Shown here piece after piece: positions 32,728 through 38,868 of a DNA stretch of 38,868 bases. The notes beneath the pieces are model-generated. The model saw only the letters and a list, made by a program, of their open reading frames with translations, did no database searches and was not told the origin of the DNA. The position numbers and the translations under genes were made by a program. This stretch comes from Firmicutes bacterium UBA7523 (GTDB lineage: Bacteria > Bacillota > Dethiobacteria > Dethiobacterales > Dethiobacteraceae): the NCBI GenBank assembly GCA_002479415.1, contig DLMZ01000050.1:15761-54628 (forward strand). Reading direction: 5' to 3'. How positions within the stretch are numbered: position 1 is the stretch's first letter; each line of letters opens with the position of its first letter.

Positions 32728-33198
32728 TTATGACTCTTGCAAAAGTATTTCCAACATACGAGCCAGCATAACTGCCCTGGTACTGTACAACAAATCTTCT
32801 TCTATCTGCTTCACACTCTGGCAAACAGCAGCTTTTATTAGTTGCCCTTCTCGTCGTGTGGCAATACGAGCATCGATTAAACGATCCACGAAACTAACTG
32901 CTTCCTGCGAAGAGATGCCTTCTTCCGTCAGCCCTTTTAGCATTTCCACTAATTTGGCTGCCTTATCACGAGTTAAATCTAAACGCTTAATTCGAAGATA
33001 ACCTCCACCGCCTCGCTTACTCTCCACAAGATAACCACGCTCAGGGGTAAACCTTGTAGAAACAACATAATTTATTTGCGACGGCACACACTTAAAACGA
33101 GTAGCCAATTCTTTTCTTTGCAAAACGATTGCGGCACAGGGGCTCATATCTAAAAGCCGCTTAAGGTAGCTTTCTATATTATTGGCTAAATTACTCAT
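32728..33198 (-). CDS. ctsR: Heat-shock repressor CtsR
   Basis: CtsR represses clp genes and is released by heat. The N-terminal winged helix includes RKELATRFKCVPSQINYVVS as recognition helix region, and the wing has the glycine-rich heat-sensing loop SKRGGGGYLRI with the Arg known to be the McsB target in Bacillus. The C-terminal helical domain follows. At 156 residues it is full length. ATG follows AAGGTG by five bases. Its own promoter overlaps a tandem CtsR box, so the operon is autoregulated. Confidence 0.95.
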   Translation of the reverse strand: MSNLANNIESYLKRLLDMSPCAAIVLQRKELATRFKCVPSQINYVVSTRFTPERGYLVESKRGGGGYLRIKRLDLTRDKAAKLVEMLKGLTEEGISSQEAVSFVDRLIDARIATRREGQLIKAAVCQSVKQIEEDLLYSTRAVMLARMLEILLQES

Positions 33199-33213
33199 GG
33201 AAGCACCTTCTTG

Positions 33214-33230
33214 TCTGACCTTATCTGACC
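33214..33230 (-). promoter_or_regulatory. CtsR operator (tandem heptad)
   Basis: The minus strand reads GGTCAGATAAGGTCAGA: two identical heptads GGTCAGA separated by TAA. This fits the CtsR consensus of direct RGTCAAA heptads with an NAN spacer, with one shared A-to-G change in each heptad. It lies just after the -10 element, over the expected transcription start, a position that blocks RNA polymerase. Confidence 0.88.
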
Positions 33231-33238
33231 ATGATTAA

Positions 33239-33267
33239 ATTATACATTTAACCCACCACAACCTCAA
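33239..33267 (-). promoter_or_regulatory. Promoter of the ctsR-clpC operon
   Basis: On the minus strand, -35 TTGAGG (33262-33267) and -10 TATAAT (33239-33244) are separated by 17 bases. The CtsR operator follows immediately. The rest of the 250-bp gap up to the mgtC terminator is AT-rich with no other signal that I can see. Confidence 0.8.
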
Positions 33268-33390
33268 CTAGCAAAACATCCCAAATATGCTCACAAATCC
33301 TTGTTAACTATTATTACCATTAGCTATCTCTTTAAATCGCAATTTATTAAGCAGTAATAATTCCTAATATTAAGTCACATTTTTTAAATA

Positions 33391-33427
33391 AAAAAGGCTC
33401 AACTGCACTTCTAAATGCAGTTAAGCC
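33391..33427 (-). terminator. Intrinsic terminator of mgtC gene
   Basis: A 12-bp stem with one G-U pair (GGCTTAACTGCA to TGCAGTTGAGCC on the minus strand) and an 8-base loop is followed by T6. It stands 20 bases beyond the stop codon. Confidence 0.9.
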
Positions 33428-33446
33428 CCGCTATTAACATACAACC

Positions 33447-34142
33447 CTAACCTGTCTCACCCTCCCAAGAAACTTCAAGCATCCCGGGGACAAGAAGTAA
33501 TTGCTGCAAAAGGTTGTGTGAATTAAATCCAGCAGGAATGTTAACCAATAGCTCTATTATAACAGTTTCTGCTTTATGACTCCCCATCAAATGAGCATCA
33601 GACAATGATATGCTGGCAATACTCACTCCATGGTCACCAAGCACTTGCCCTATCCTACCCAACAATCCCGGCTGATCAACAGCTCTAATCAATAATAATT
33701 TTTTGCAACGGCTCCGGGCTAAATATTCTTCTACTCCTGTAAGCAAATAGAGGCTAAGCAATACAAAGACAGTAGCTACCGCTGCTGCCTCATAAAGGCC
33801 TATCCCTACAGCTAACCCAACTGCAGCTACAACCCAAAGGCTGGCTGCAGTAGTCAAGCCTCGCACCGCGCTTCCCTGACGCATTATAGTACCTGCACCT
33901 AGAAAACCAATGCCGCTGATTACCTGTGCCGCAATCCTCGCTTGGTCGCCTCTCACGCCCGTATCTCCGCCAAAGCCCGCTACTGACACAATCATTACCA
34001 ATGTTGAGCCAAGACAAACCAATACATGCGTTCGCAACCCTGCAGGGCGATTATGCCTTTCCCTTTCATGACCAACAAGCCCTCCCAGCACTCCAGCCAA
34101 AAGCAATCGTATAACCATATCTAAAGTACTAATGCCAGGCAT
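33447..34142 (-). CDS. MgtC/SapB family membrane protein with C-terminal ACT-like domain
   Basis: The N-terminal 140 residues form four to five hydrophobic helices with MgtC family motifs: LLLAGVLGGLVGHERERHNRPAGLRTH at the start (split by the conserved Glu-Arg), GIGFLGAGTIM, and RGLTTAASLW. The C-terminal 80 residues have ACT-domain character (LIRAVDQPGLLGRIGQVLGD, VSIASISLSD), as in the MgtC/YhiD proteins that bind a small ligand or another subunit. MgtC proteins were linked to Mg2+ supply and modulation of ATP synthase in pathogens; in this bacterium the substrate is unknown. ATG 34142 follows AGAGGTGA by four bases; the frame opens five codons earlier with a TTG. It is a single-gene unit. 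Confidence 0.88.
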   Translation of the reverse strand: MPGISTLDMVIRLLLAGVLGGLVGHERERHNRPAGLRTHVLVCLGSTLVMIVSVAGFGGDTGVRGDQARIAAQVISGIGFLGAGTIMRQGSAVRGLTTAASLWVVAAVGLAVGIGLYEAAAVATVFVLLSLYLLTGVEEYLARSRCKKLLLIRAVDQPGLLGRIGQVLGDHGVSIASISLSDAHLMGSHKAETVIIELLVNIPAGFNSHNLLQQLLLVPGMLEVSWEGETG

Positions 34143-34235
34143 AGGCTCACCTCTCAATGTTTCCTGTATTATATGTGATTATAGCTATTGTTACACAAAA
34201 CGTCAATATTCAACAAGCTCCTGCTAATGAGACTT

Positions 34236-34332
34236 GTGGCAGAGATTCCATGGAGCACCTTCTCACATCCGGGACTTTACTTTGATGTTGAGACGCTGTT
34301 TGTCAAACCAAGCTGATAGTCTAGCATGCCTG
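34236..34332 (+). pseudogene. Decayed 3' fragment of a Uma2-family gene
   Basis: This stretch matches two parts of the intact HTH-Uma2 gene. GTGGCAGAGATTC equals 36962-36974, and after a deletion of about 150 bp the rest aligns with 37126-37218, including GTxGAGACGCTGTTTG and the stop region. A further 9-bp deletion is in frame. The readable tail is GLYFDVETLFVKPS-stop. It is on the same strand as the intact gene 2.1 kb away, and the serpin and nitroreductase genes lie between. No start or promoter is left. The remaining part of the gap 34143-34340 shows nothing else. Confidence 0.85.
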
Positions 34333-34340
34333 TATTTCTA

Positions 34341-35600
34341 TCAAAAAGACATAACTGTCCCTATGAAAATAGGAAGGCTTGTTGTGTTATCCACAATAGC
34401 ATACACAAATGGCCTATCAAGCCTTACTGTTTTCATTTCCATCTCTCCGTGCTCCTCCACAATCTCAGTCGCCGCTCCTGCTATAGTCCCCATTTCATCT
34501 ACTTTAATAAACGTTTTATGAAGGACTTCGCTGATAAATATATTACCCCCCGTTGATTGACCTAAGCTGCTAAAATCTGCTTCACTTTCAGAAAACGCCT
34601 TTGGCATCCCCAGAGCTTTCAAAGTCTCATTCATAGTTACTTCATACTCACAAGAAAACTTTGGAAGCAAGGCACTTACCCCTTCTTTAGAGGCAGATTG
34701 CAGCATGCTAATAAACCTTTCTCCCGTCAAAGAAGAAACATAATCCCCTACTGTTAAATCTTCATTGGGAAGCAATGCTACAAAGCTATACTTTCTCCCT
34801 GAATAGGGCTTTACAAACCCAACAGCAAATTCATCTTCAAGATAAACGCTTTCATCTGATGACATAAAGTCAACATTATAAGCCTTCCCATCTTCTCCCT
34901 TGAATTCACCTGTATGCACTTTATGTCTTTGATAAATATTTTCCCATTCTGCCTTAAAAACCATAGCATTTATAAGATAAATTACTGCATCTCCTCGAAT
35001 CTCATCCAGCATTTTATCTATCATGCCTTCAGTGTTTTTATTAACCCAGCTATTAATATCTTTAAGTGTCTGGTAATTAAAGGGCGTTTTATAAGCTTGA
35101 GCTTGATAGTAATCGGCATTCTTTTGCAAAAACTCCGGCTTAACGACCAGACCTTCATCGTCCTTAAACCAGATTGAATTTGCAATACTAATTCTATACT
35201 TATTACCAACTGGCAGATTTTTTGTGTATGCAAGCAAATACTTATTTAAATCATCAATATTAATGTCTTTTCCCAACACTGCTTCCATTTGTGCCAAAGT
35301 TTCATTTGCTGCTCCATTAGCCGTCATAGCCAAGGCAAGCATAACAGAGAGAGGCGACACAAGTGAATTTTCATTTTCGTCTATTGTTTTTTTGAATAAG
35401 TCAAAATAGAACTCTGACATACTCAGAATGAATATATCATCAGCAGCCTTTCCTCCCAATTTGTTTGCGGATATGCCTTTCATCAAATCGGCTGCACTGC
35501 CCTCTGACTCACGAAACAGGCAAGCAGTTGGCCCGATAGTAAAAGCAACTAAAATCGCAATAACAATAACTAAACTTAATCCGTGCTTGCTTATTCTCAC
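34341..35600 (-). CDS. Secreted serpin (serine protease inhibitor)
   Basis: The protein is a full bacterial serpin of about 420 residues. An N-terminal hydrophobic segment (LSLVIVIAILVAFTIG) followed by TAC suggests export, perhaps as a lipoprotein, though the lipobox is imperfect. Serpin core motifs: NSLVSPLSVMLALAMTANGA, NSIWFKD, LINAMVFKAEW, SFVALLPNED and PFVYAIVDNTTSLPIFIG. The hinge of the reactive loop reads DEMGTIAGAATEI, with the small residues required for insertion, so it is probably inhibitory. The loop after it is acidic (VEEHGEMEM), which makes the target protease unclear. I favour GTG at 35600, nine bases after GGGGAG; the ATG three codons upstream touches that site. Neighbour remnants suggest the locus was rearranged. 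Confidence 0.92.
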   Translation of the reverse strand: MRISKHGLSLVIVIAILVAFTIGPTACLFRESEGSAADLMKGISANKLGGKAADDIFILSMSEFYFDLFKKTIDENENSLVSPLSVMLALAMTANGAANETLAQMEAVLGKDINIDDLNKYLLAYTKNLPVGNKYRISIANSIWFKDDEGLVVKPEFLQKNADYYQAQAYKTPFNYQTLKDINSWVNKNTEGMIDKMLDEIRGDAVIYLINAMVFKAEWENIYQRHKVHTGEFKGEDGKAYNVDFMSSDESVYLEDEFAVGFVKPYSGRKYSFVALLPNEDLTVGDYVSSLTGERFISMLQSASKEGVSALLPKFSCEYEVTMNETLKALGMPKAFSESEADFSSLGQSTGGNIFISEVLHKTFIKVDEMGTIAGAATEIVEEHGEMEMKTVRLDRPFVYAIVDNTTSLPIFIGTVMSF

Positions 35601-35745
35601 AGTCTTCATCTCCCCAACATTCTTGGTCCCGTTGAATCTGAACTATTCAAGAGATTTGCAATTGAGTCCAAATCTTCTGTAATCCTCTTCTCTAGTCCAA
35701 CTGGCAATATTAATTTAGCTCTTTTACCAACCTATAACAAAAATC

Positions 35746-36285
35746 TCAGTAACGATTATAATTAAAAACCTGTGACAGCGGTTTTCTTTTTTTTGCAGCT
35801 TTTACCTCTGCAGGATATCCCATACTAATTATTAGTTCCACTCTATTTTTCGCCGGAACATCAAGAAGCTTCTTTACAGCTGCTTCATCAAACCATCCTA
35901 ATATGCAGGTCCCAAGTCCCTCCTCTACCGCCTGCAGGCAGATATGCTCTGCAGCAATGCCGATATCAATAAGATAAAAGGGCCTATTCTTTATTATTGC
36001 ACCCATCTGTGACGAAAGGTTGGGCTTCTCCGCAACAACAGCAATCAGAACGGGAGCCTTTAAAGTAAACCGGTTTAAAGACCCCATCGGTCCCAAAGTT
36101 TCCTTTGCCACAAGACTCTTCAAGCTATGGTCATCAACCACAATGAAATGCCACGGTTGAGAGTTACAGGCCGAAGGAGCGAGACGCGCAGCTTCAAGAC
36201 ACCTTTCTATCTTTTCCCGCTCAACCGCTCTATCCAAATAATCCCGCGTACTGTACCGATTTTCGACCAGTTCAAGAAAACGCAT
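35746..36285 (-). CDS. Nitroreductase family FMN oxidoreductase
   Basis: A 179-residue single-domain nitroreductase. The FMN-binding N-terminus is ENRYSTRDYLDRAVE, followed by the substrate-side APSACNSQPWHFIVV and the C-terminal segment GLGTCILGWFDEAAV with IISMGYPAE. Members use NAD(P)H to reduce nitro compounds, quinones or flavin-type substrates; some act in dehalogenation or cobalamin synthesis. The native substrate cannot be read here. ATG follows AAAGGAG by nine bases. The gap to the serpin gene, about 145 bp, shows no clear signal. Confidence 0.9.
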   Translation of the reverse strand: MRFLELVENRYSTRDYLDRAVEREKIERCLEAARLAPSACNSQPWHFIVVDDHSLKSLVAKETLGPMGSLNRFTLKAPVLIAVVAEKPNLSSQMGAIIKNRPFYLIDIGIAAEHICLQAVEEGLGTCILGWFDEAAVKKLLDVPAKNRVELIISMGYPAEVKAAKKRKPLSQVFNYNRY

Positions 36286-36385
36286 AGATCAAAGCTCCTT
36301 TCAATGACCGCATTTGCACAAGCAGTTACCTTATACACTAAGGATTTGTCCACTTATGGGCTCAATTAACAGCTGTTGCTTTTAG

Positions 36386-36414
36386 TTGACACCAGTTTTT
36401 TATAGTTATAAACT
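36386..36414 (+). promoter_or_regulatory. Promoter of HTH-Uma2 gene
   Basis: A perfect -35 TTGACA (36386-36391) is followed after 15-17 bases by TATAAA/TAAACT. A strong AGGAGGTGA site (36431-36439) lies downstream. The gene has its own promoter, divergent from the nitroreductase. Confidence 0.65.
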
Positions 36415-36445
36415 AAAATTAGCCCTAATTAGGAGGTGACTTTGC

Positions 36446-37207
36446 GTGAATTCAGATAACAAGCTTATTACAGCCCAAGAGCTAGCCGATTCTCTAAGTC
36501 TTTCTGTAGATACAATCTGGAGGTATACCAGGGAAAAGAGGATTCCTTTCGTAGAAATAGGCAACAGACAGTACCGCTATAATAAGCGGGATGCGCTGAA
36601 TGCTTTATCCGGAGAAATCCCTCCCGCTCGGACTAAGGAAGACTTTGCCACCTACAGAAACACCAAAAAATTGACTTATGAAGACTACGCCAAAATTCCC
36701 GAGGAGCCTGGCTATCAATATGAACTCATTGACGGCAACCTAATACGCGACCCTTCCCCCTGCTTTCACCACCAACGAATTTCCAGGAGGCTGCAGAGAC
36801 TGCTTGAAGATTATTTCAAGGAAGCAGACCCAAAAGGCGAAGTTTTTAATGCACCCCTTGACCTGGCTCTAAGCAAGTATACCGTGGTACAGCCGGACTT
36901 ACTCTACTTTCCCGGAAACCGTCCACCTCAGCATAACCCTATTGATACACTTCCATCATTAGTGGCAGAGATTCTATCCCCCTCCACCAGCAGAAAAGAT
37001 CGCGTCACAAAACTGAACCACTTTAGAATGGCAGGGATTCTACACTACTGGATTGTAGATCCGGAAGACGGCATAATTGAAGCTTATGAATTACGCAACG
37101 GACTCTATATGTCTATATCGCGAACCCATGAAGGCACCTTCTCCCATCCGAGCTTTCCGGGACTTTCCTTTGATGTCGAGACGCTGTTTGCCAAACCAAG
37201 CAGATAA
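36446..37207 (+). CDS. Excisionase-type HTH fused to Uma2 (DUF820) nuclease-like domain
   Basis: Residues 5-55 form a MerR/excisionase-type helix-turn-helix (LITAQELADSLSLSVDTIW, then EIGNRQYRYNKRDALNAL). The remaining 180 residues are a Uma2 domain of the PD-(D/E)XK superfamily: YELIDGNLIRDPSPCFHH, VVQPDLLYF, LVAEILSPSTSRKDR and HYWIVDPED. The core residues D (QPDLLY), E (AEILSPS) and K (RKDRVTK region) are present, so an active nuclease is possible. Uma2 proteins are abundant in cyanobacteria and some Firmicutes, with unknown function. GTG follows AGGAGGTGA by six bases. A 3' fragment of a sister gene remains at 34236-34332, so this family was duplicated or moved here. Confidence 0.85.
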   Translation: MNSDNKLITAQELADSLSLSVDTIWRYTREKRIPFVEIGNRQYRYNKRDALNALSGEIPPARTKEDFATYRNTKKLTYEDYAKIPEEPGYQYELIDGNLIRDPSPCFHHQRISRRLQRLLEDYFKEADPKGEVFNAPLDLALSKYTVVQPDLLYFPGNRPPQHNPIDTLPSLVAEILSPSTSRKDRVTKLNHFRMAGILHYWIVDPEDGIIEAYELRNGLYMSISRTHEGTFSHPSFPGLSFDVETLFAKPSR

Positions 37208-37437
37208 CTGAGTATGCCAACACAGGGTGACGGAACAGTTACGTTTCTACAAAATCACTCGTCACTTTCAGCTTTAAAATGATTACTTATTATTTTTATT
37301 TGCATTCCAGTGATACTTTTGAAAATAATCAATTTATTATCACCATTTTGAGATTACATGTATGAAGACACAAGAGCTTTCCACTTTTCAAGAACAACCG
37401 ATATAACCCAGACGATAGATCTCTTTTTCCGTATAGC

Positions 37438-37469
37438 AAAAGATGAGGATGGTTTCCCTGCTCCTCATC
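37438..37469 (-). terminator. Possible terminator of the MntA-HepT gene
   Basis: In the 340-bp gap between the Uma2 gene and the MntA-HepT gene, the minus strand has an 8-bp stem (GATGAGGA/TCCTCATC) with a 12-base loop followed by T4. It is about 80 bases after the stop. The rest of the gap (37208-37548) shows a short Uma2-like continuation to 37218 and no convincing gene. Confidence 0.45.
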
Positions 37470-37548
37470 GGATGTCTGCAGTATTTTTCTGCTTCACTAA
37501 GCCTGCTTCGATTATAATGTGCCAAACTAATCAAGCTTTTCTGTCTTG

Positions 37549-38334
37549 CTATAGAGAATTATTAACATACTTGATATATTCAGTTGCCATTTTATTTAGC
37601 TTCGGTATGTTTGAAAAAACTATATCGTCATCAATCTTGTCATACTCATGAACTACCCTGTTTCTCATTCCCGTACAAGGTGCTAAGTCTTGCGCAAACT
37701 GCTGCGGCAAATATCCAAGCTTGCTCATTATTTTGAAAGAAACATAATAGTCCTTAGGTGGCGGTTGGTTCTCCTCAGCAATTATCATGGAATTTATGTC
37801 TACCATATTTTCAACAATAAGCTGCACAAGGCGTTCTCCTGTACGCTTTATGAAATAATTATCAGTGTATTCTTCTATGGTATACTTTTCAAGAGGTTCC
37901 AGCTCTTTAATATACTGCGCAAGACTAGTTAATGGAATTCTTCCATGATGCTTACCTCCGGTAAAATATGTTAAATACTTATCGGCAAGTCGGTATATTT
38001 TTTGCATATCATTATATTTCTTTACGGTATCTGAAAAGAATCTGAGGTACACTTCACTATCAGGGCAATATATGATTTCGTGCTTAGAGAGTATCTGAAA
38101 ATTTATAAGCGGATCGCTACGGTTTAAAACCACTACATCAATTTTACTCATAGGGTATAAATCCATTAACCCTGTCAGCACATCTTCATAAACGTAATCG
38201 CCCTTAAAGAGGATGCCTAAATCAGTGTCACTATCTTCTCTAAATCGGTCTGTAGCACGCGAACCAAACAATAGAATCATTGAAACATTGTTTTTCTCCG
38301 AAAACTCCTTTATTGAGTCTTTGCCCGGCTTCAT
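37549..38334 (-). CDS. MntA-type nucleotidyltransferase fused to HepT-type HEPN domain
   Basis: One chain carries both halves of a type VII toxin-antitoxin pair. Residues 1-100 are a minimal nucleotidyltransferase with the motif GSRATDRFREDSDTDLG, the signature GSx10DxD of MntA antitoxins, and the third acidic strand KIDVVVL. Residues about 115-260 are a HEPN/HepT (DUF86) domain with the exact Rx4HxY nuclease motif RNRVVHEY. In known systems separate MntA AMPylates the Tyr of that motif and silences HepT; here this could occur within one molecule. ATG 38334 has GAGG 8 bases upstream; the GTG three codons earlier is part of that site. It is divergent from the AbrB-Doc genes. Confidence 0.85.
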   Translation of the reverse strand: MKPGKDSIKEFSEKNNVSMILLFGSRATDRFREDSDTDLGILFKGDYVYEDVLTGLMDLYPMSKIDVVVLNRSDPLINFQILSKHEIIYCPDSEVYLRFFSDTVKKYNDMQKIYRLADKYLTYFTGGKHHGRIPLTSLAQYIKELEPLEKYTIEEYTDNYFIKRTGERLVQLIVENMVDINSMIIAEENQPPPKDYYVSFKIMSKLGYLPQQFAQDLAPCTGMRNRVVHEYDKIDDDIVFSNIPKLNKMATEYIKYVNNSL

Positions 38335-38459
38335 GTGCCTCACCTCGTTACTGTTAAATATTGGTCAACTACATATATTATAGTATATATATACCGGCAA
38401 AGAAAGGCTTTTCATTATGTTGAGACTAGAAATATCTGTGCAATTAATCTATTCGGAAA

Positions 38460-38494
38460 ATTACATTGCATGGATGTAATACAATTGTTATAAT
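38460..38494 (+). promoter_or_regulatory. Promoter and palindromic operator of the AbrB-Doc genes
   Basis: -35 TTGCAT (38466-38471) and -10 TATAAT (38489-38494) are exactly 17 bases apart. An inverted repeat ATTACAT-N7-ATGTAAT (38460-38480) overlaps the -35 box. Its position suits autorepression by the AbrB-type antitoxin, as is usual for toxin-antitoxin operons. Confidence 0.75.
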
Positions 38495-38512
38495 GTTAAC
38501 GAGGTGATACGC

Positions 38513-38737
38513 TTGAAAAAAGTTAAAATAAGAAAAGTGGGCAACAGCTATGGGCTTACTCTCCCCAAAGAATTGCTTGAGAAATATAACATAAAAGAAG
38601 GAGAAGAGCTTTATGTAGTTGAAAGCAGCCGTGGATTTGCTTTAACTCCCTACGATCCTGATTTTGAAGAATGGGCCAACTCATTTGACAAAACCAATAA
38701 AAAGTACAAAAATGCCCTGAAGGAACTGTCAAAGTGA
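38513..38737 (+). CDS. AbrB/MazE-type antitoxin
   Basis: A 74-residue protein with a swapped-hairpin SpoVT/AbrB DNA-binding domain: KIRKVGNSYGLTLPKELLEKY and IKEGEELYVVES. The C-terminal 25 residues are charged and would be the toxin-binding tail (FEEWANSFDKTNKKYKNAL). TTG at 38513 stands eight bases after GAGG; an earlier GTG is part of the ribosome site. The stop overlaps the start of the Doc gene by four bases (GTGA), so the two are translationally coupled. Confidence 0.9.
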   Translation: MKKVKIRKVGNSYGLTLPKELLEKYNIKEGEELYVVESSRGFALTPYDPDFEEWANSFDKTNKKYKNALKELSK

Positions 38738-38868
38738 AATCCCTTGTGTTTATTCCGAAGCACATCATAATTTACTATCATGAGCAATTAATTGAACTAT
38801 ATGGCGGCCTTTCGGGACTGCGCGATGAAAACCTGCTGGATTCTGCTCTTGAACAGCCCAAGGCCATG
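38734..38868 (+). CDS. Doc-type (Fic superfamily) toxin, cut by window end
   Basis: The first 45 codons of a death-on-curing type protein are present and open at the window edge. The N-terminal helix region (IIIYYHEQLIELYGG) and LSGLRDENLLDSALEQPKA match the typical Doc start (...GLRDExLLESALxRP). The catalytic Fic motif HPFxDGNKR would lie beyond the window. Doc phosphorylates EF-Tu. GTG overlaps the antitoxin stop and has AAGGA nine bases upstream. The usual partner of Doc is Phd; here it is an AbrB-type protein, a pairing known in several bacteria. Confidence 0.85.
   Translation, partial: MKSLVFIPKHIIIYYHEQLIELYGGLSGLRDENLLDSALEQPKAM

Noticed and set aside
34234..34521. Plus-strand frame of 95 codons across the Uma2 fragment
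   Set aside because: It reads the fragment in a different frame from the intact Uma2 protein and then runs antisense into the serpin gene; the stretch is better described as a decayed fragment.
37358..37651. 97-codon plus-strand frame in the gap before the MntA-HepT gene
   Set aside because: No ribosome site, no recognisable motif, and its end overlaps the 3' part of the opposite gene. The hairpin inside it fits a terminator better.
1..38868. tRNA, rRNA, CRISPR arrays, prophage or complete insertion sequences
   Set aside because: I looked for cloverleaf sequences, regular spaced repeats and transposase or integrase motifs and found none that I can support.

Overview
The window is bacterial chromosome from a Gram-positive member of the Firmicutes, most likely a strictly anaerobic Clostridia-type lineage using the Wood-Ljungdahl (reductive acetyl-CoA) pathway. 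The grounds are a ctsR-mcsA-mcsB-clpC stress operon, a Bacillus-type pyr gene order with a class 1B PyrD/PyrK pair, SLH-domain cell-surface protein, ComFB and YhaM homologues, strong AGGAGG ribosome sites, frequent TTG/GTG starts, and a complete CODH/acetyl-CoA synthase cluster. I cannot name the genus from sequence alone. Almost all genes lie on the minus strand.

Layout from left to right. 1-1790: accessory zone with the 5' part of an HNH endonuclease gene, a Cys-rich DUF3795 gene bracketed by 26-bp direct repeats, and a decayed copy of the pyrE 3' end. 1793-4429: secreted SLH-domain protein. 4641-9879: pyrimidine operon pyrB-C-K-D-F-E (transcribed leftwards). 10069-14529: M23 peptidase (plus strand), a small unknown gene, a ComK-like/ComFB two-domain protein, a TPR-HTH protein and a YhaM-type exoribonuclease. 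14714-28463: an apparent ten-gene, 14-kb operon cooC-cooS-acsB-acsC-acsV-acsD-acsE-(GltD/ferredoxin/MvhD fusion)-metV-metF, with a near-consensus promoter at its head and an intrinsic terminator at its end. 28684-33198: clpC-mcsB-mcsA-ctsR with a CtsR-type operator at the promoter. 33447-38868: MgtC transporter, a decayed Uma2 3' fragment, a serpin, a nitroreductase, an HTH-Uma2 protein, a fused MntA-HepT nucleotidyltransferase/HEPN protein, and an AbrB-type antitoxin with a Doc toxin cut by the window edge.

How the genes work together. CooS reduces CO2 to CO and AcsB joins CO, CoA and a methyl group into acetyl-CoA. The methyl group arrives through MetF/MetV (methylene-THF to methyl-THF), AcsE (methyl-THF to corrinoid) and AcsC/AcsD (corrinoid iron-sulfur protein). 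AcsV reactivates oxidised corrinoid and CooC serves nickel insertion. The fused flavoprotein is placed where other acetogens carry HdrABC-MvhD, so it probably feeds electrons to MetVF. Formate dehydrogenase and the other THF enzymes are not in this window.

The most unusual observations are: (i) AcsC has Thr17 where the family's first [4Fe-4S] cysteine is expected; (ii) the single-chain GltD-ferredoxin-MvhD partner of MetVF; (iii) two independent segments, one with the SLH gene and one with serpin plus nitroreductase, each lying between an intact gene (pyrE, uma2) and a decayed 3' duplicate of it in direct orientation; (iv) a ComK-like domain fused to ComFB with a possible internal start and a terminator hairpin that contains its Shine-Dalgarno; (v) a toxin-antitoxin pair (HepT/MntA) joined in one polypeptide.
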